Shown: positions 7,311-7,402 of the stretch, one piece after another
How the letters are laid out: the number at the start of each line of letters is the position of its first letter
How positions within the stretch are numbered: position 1 is the first letter of the stretch
From: Parvibaculum sp.
GTDB lineage: Bacteria > Pseudomonadota > Alphaproteobacteria > Parvibaculales > Parvibaculaceae
Assembly: GCA_020062605.1 (NCBI GenBank)
Contig: JAGUWA010000024.1
Coordinates: 1 to 7,402, forward strand
DNA length: 7,402 nt
Direction of reading: 5' to 3'
Made by a program: the position numbers and the translations under genes
Notes under the pieces: model-generated
Database searches by the model: none
What the model was told of the DNA's origin: nothing
What the model saw: only the letters and a program-made list of their open reading frames with translations

Positions 7311-7330
7311 ACTTGTGCGGATAAACAAGT
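7311..7330. repeat. Perfect inverted repeat ACTTGT-N8-ACAAGT, possible operator
   Basis: Both 6-nt arms match exactly around an 8-nt spacer. The repeat contains TTG...CAA, but with 10 nt between the triplets, two more than an FNR box. Its centre lies about 30 nt before the candidate -10 TATGGA (7290-7285), which is the geometry of an activator site near -41. The binding protein is unknown to me. Confidence 0.45.
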
Positions 7331-7340
7331 ACCGGCCAGC

Positions 7341-7354
7341 TTGCCGCGCTGCAA
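7341..7354 (-). promoter_or_regulatory. Candidate FNR/FixK/NnrR-family box (TTG-N8-CAA)
   Basis: TTGC-CGCGCT-GCAA has the TTG-N8-CAA spacing of FNR/CRP-family oxygen regulators, with symmetric TTGC/GCAA half-sites in place of the classical TTGAT/ATCAA. Low-oxygen control of cbb3 operons by FnrN or FixK is established in alphaproteobacteria, so the location is apt. The half-sites deviate from the best consensus and the distance to a -10 is uncertain. Its centre lies about 141 nt before the ccoN start. Confidence 0.35.
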
Positions 7355-7402
7355 AATGTCACATCCGTAATGCAGCTTTCTCCTTGCTCAGCCGCGCAAA
7401 AT

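Larger units (their letters stand above)
7207..7402 (-). promoter_or_regulatory. Upstream regulatory region of the cco operon
   Basis: These 196 bases contain no convincing gene on either strand, and they are visibly richer in A/T around 7300-7330 than the coding DNA. They must hold the operon promoter, since all downstream genes are tightly packed. Candidate -10 elements on the minus strand are TTATAT (7311-7306) and TATGGA (7290-7285); neither has a clear -35 partner, as would suit an activator-dependent promoter. Inverted repeats at 7311-7330, 7341-7354 and 7384-7399 are possible operator sites. The promoter position is inferred and no start site can be fixed by eye. Confidence 0.55.

Noticed and set aside
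7238..7363. 41-codon GTG frame on the minus strand across the promoter region
   Set aside because: It covers the likely promoter and inverted repeats, and its product has no pattern that suggests a protein.
7370..7402. ATG frame on the plus strand running off the window edge, possible divergent gene
   Set aside because: Only 11 codons are visible and no ribosome site precedes it, so it cannot be supported.

Overview
The window is one canonical cytochrome cbb3 oxidase locus, read entirely from the minus strand in the order ccoN-ccoO-ccoQ-ccoP-ccoG-ccoH-ccoI. The GC-rich base composition, the extended CcoN N-terminus, the CcoO and CcoP sequences and the gene order all point to an alphaproteobacterium. 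I cannot fix the genus: a Parvibaculum/Rhizobiales-like origin is only a guess. I found no mobile element, tRNA or rRNA gene, CRISPR array or sign of recent transfer.

Layout, in the direction of transcription (high to low coordinates). Positions 7402-7207 are a non-coding upstream region with three TTG...CAA inverted repeats, one of them at the spacing of an FNR/FixK/NnrR-type box. Next come the four oxidase subunit genes: ccoN (7206-5524), ccoO (5511-4780), ccoQ (4770-4567, TTG start) and ccoP (4570-3686). They are packed with 9-12 nt gaps or a 4-nt overlap. A 71-nt gap follows that holds a perfect 10-bp hairpin (3643-3668). The assembly block comes last: ccoG (3614-2088), ccoH (2091-1564) and ccoI (1556 to the window edge, truncated). 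The end of ccoI and any ccoS lie outside the window.

How the genes work together. CcoN is the haem b / haem b3-CuB catalytic subunit. CcoO (one haem c) and CcoP (two haems c) carry electrons to it, and CcoQ is a small single-helix subunit. CcoI, a copper P-type ATPase, and CcoG, a membrane iron-sulfur protein known as a Cu(II) reductase, supply copper for the CuB site. CcoH helps assembly and stays near the complex. Together they build a high-affinity terminal oxidase that allows respiration, with proton pumping, at low oxygen.

The coding content is ordinary and well conserved, and I do not see a new system here. The points worth a second look are small ones: the ccoP-ccoG hairpin, the upstream inverted repeats, the TTG start of ccoQ, and the axial-ligand region of the first CcoP haem.
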